A stretch of DNA of 6,219 bases. Origin: Planctomycetota bacterium (GTDB taxonomy: Bacteria; Planctomycetota; Planctomycetia; Pirellulales; UBA1268). Below are positions 5,529 through 6,219 of this stretch, piece by piece. A model generated the notes under the pieces. That model was given only the letters and a program-made list of their open reading frames with translations. It was not told the DNA's origin and did no database searches. Each line of letters starts with the position of its first letter. The first letter of the stretch is position 1. Made by a program: the position numbers and the translations under genes. Where the stretch lies: assembly GCA_003669255.1 (NCBI GenBank), contig QWPO01000036.1, positions 1 through 6,219 of the forward strand, read 5' to 3'.

Positions 5529-6029
5529 TTACCAATCGGGCCGCGACAGCGGATTGCCCGCCTCGTCACGGCCAATCTCGTAAATGTGCATCTGGTCGAG
5601 CCATCGCAGCAGTTCGTCGTTCTCGAAGAGCTTCGGCACTCCCTCGCCCGGCTCGAGATGGGCGAAGAAGAGCTCAGCCTGACCCTGCACTCGGTCGCCG
5701 ACCGTGCTGATCACCTTCGTGAGCGATCCAGCCGGCTTGAGGTCGAGGACCTCGGCCTTGAAGCGGATCGTGTCGCCCGGCACGGCGTCGAAGAAAAACT
5801 CCGCCGCCGCCACCTTCGCAAGCACCACCCGCCGGTTGAACTCGATCGCGTCTGCCACGAGCAGACCAGCCGCCTGCGCCATTCCCTCAACGATCAGCGA
5901 GTTTGGCATGATCGCCACACCCGGGAAGTGGTCGTGCAGGTGCTCCTCGGCCAACGACACGTTCTTCACGGCCGTCGCATGCCGGCCGCGAACGAACTCC
6001 TCGTAGCGATCGATCCAGAACCAGCGCAT
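5529..6029 (-). CDS. fabZ: 3-hydroxyacyl-ACP dehydratase, FabZ family
   Basis: Hotdog-fold dehydratase that converts 3-hydroxyacyl-ACP to trans-2-enoyl-ACP in fatty-acid elongation; cytoplasmic. It has 166 residues, against about 150 for typical FabZ. The active-site helix reads DHFPGVAIMPNSLIVEGMAQ (33-52), giving catalytic His34 and Glu48. The glutamate points to FabZ rather than FabA, which has aspartate there. The usual MPGVL is MPNSL here. GDTIRFKAEV (85-94) matches the conserved strand region. Residues from about 130 on form a charged C-terminal tail absent from E. coli FabZ. The ATG at 6029 has only a weak GGGA upstream, but the protein starts in the normal place for the family. It lies 77 bases after the ACP gene and 19 before fabF. 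Confidence 0.9.
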   Translation of the reverse strand: MRWFWIDRYEEFVRGRHATAVKNVSLAEEHLHDHFPGVAIMPNSLIVEGMAQAAGLLVADAIEFNRRVVLAKVAAAEFFFDAVPGDTIRFKAEVLDLKPAGSLTKVISTVGDRVQGQAELFFAHLEPGEGVPKLFENDELLRWLDQMHIYEIGRDEAGNPLSRPDW

Positions 6030-6071
6030 GAATGCGATCCCGGCGGTCTGCCGCCTCGTGCGGGGGAAACG

Positions 6072-6106
6072 CGAGCGGGCCTGGCGACTGCCCGGCCCAC
6101 CGCTCG
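6072..6106 (-). other. Stem-loop between the ACP and fabZ genes
   Basis: Directly after the ACP stop codon the minus strand can pair CGAGCGG with CCGCTCG, plus an inner GCC/GGC, with a three-base bulge and a loop of about 12 bases. It is followed by CG and only three Ts. It may be a partial terminator, a processing site or a stabiliser that sets ACP above fabZ-fabF, since ACP is normally needed in large excess. That role is inference. Confidence 0.4.
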
Positions 6107-6219
6107 TTAGGCGGCCAGCTTGCTCTCCACGTACCGCACCATGTCTTCCACGGTGAGGGTGTTGGCGAAGTTTTGGACGCTCGGGTTCGACTCGAACTTG
6201 GAGAGGTTGGCAAACGGCA
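6107..6219 (-). CDS. Acyl carrier protein (acpP-like), C-terminal part (cut by window edge)
   Basis: The last 36 complete codons of a gene entering from the right edge, ending in TAA at 6107-6109. The peptide includes PFANLSKFESNPSVQNFANT and ends LTVEDMVRYVESKLAA. The ending resembles the last helix of acyl carrier proteins (a V.D...Y.E..L pattern), and the position directly before fabZ and fabF supports that. The segment before it is unlike E. coli AcpP and recalls longer planctomycete phosphopantetheine-binding proteins, from memory. The phosphopantetheine serine lies outside the window, so the call rests on the tail and the neighbours. ACP would carry the acyl chain as a thioester for FabZ and FabF. 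Confidence 0.72.
   Translation of the reverse strand, partial: PFANLSKFESNPSVQNFANTLTVEDMVRYVESKLAA

Noticed and set aside
4130..5710. Plus-strand open frame of 526 codons, antisense to fabF and part of fabZ
   Set aside because: It is very rich in Arg, His, Gly and Ala, matches no family I know, and mirrors a well-conserved fabF. Long antisense frames are common in GC-rich coding DNA.

Overview
This 6.2 kb, GC-rich window looks like ordinary chromosome from a planctomycete, probably of the Pirellulales type. That placement is an inference from three things: the style of the acyl carrier protein/FabZ/FabF genes, a small lipoprotein ending in a YPYYTTRGPRDFL-type tail that I associate with planctomycetes from memory, and short palindromic repeats built on CAGGTTGRAARCCTG. 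No RNA gene, insertion sequence, CRISPR array or phage gene is visible.

Layout, left to right. The window opens inside a class II fructose-bisphosphate aldolase gene (minus strand; N-terminal 113 codons present). A 125-base divergent spacer with two clear inverted repeats separates it from a plus-strand YbaN/DUF454 inner-membrane protein gene. That gene runs tail-to-tail into a minus-strand DUF4239 (bestrophin-like) membrane protein gene, and the two coding regions overlap by 11 bases. All remaining genes are on the minus strand: an MFS transporter, a small cysteine-rich lipoprotein, and a fatty-acid synthesis cluster in transcription order ACP (3' part only), fabZ, fabF. Only 19 bases separate fabZ from fabF, so those two are almost certainly cotranscribed.

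How the parts relate. ACP carries the growing acyl chain, FabZ dehydrates the 3-hydroxyacyl intermediate and FabF condenses the next malonyl unit, so the right third is a coherent functional unit. FabF and FabZ keep their catalytic residues but differ from the E. coli enzymes (an extra loop in FabF, a C-terminal tail and an MPNSL motif in FabZ). The aldolase (glycolysis/gluconeogenesis), the transporter (substrate unknown) and the two small membrane proteins show no obvious functional link to it.

The most unusual content is non-coding. Three palindromic repeats lie directly downstream of fabF and a fourth of the same family and orientation lies at the 3' end of the lipoprotein gene, so the lipoprotein gene is bracketed by them; the fourth copy supplies that gene's stop codon. 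A strong hairpin with a T-run lies only about 28 bases upstream of the MFS start codon, so it may end the lipoprotein transcript or attenuate the transporter. The lipoprotein itself has a run of CxxGx pentapeptides. I found no convincing new multi-gene system; the repeat family and the Cys-rich lipoprotein are the best leads.
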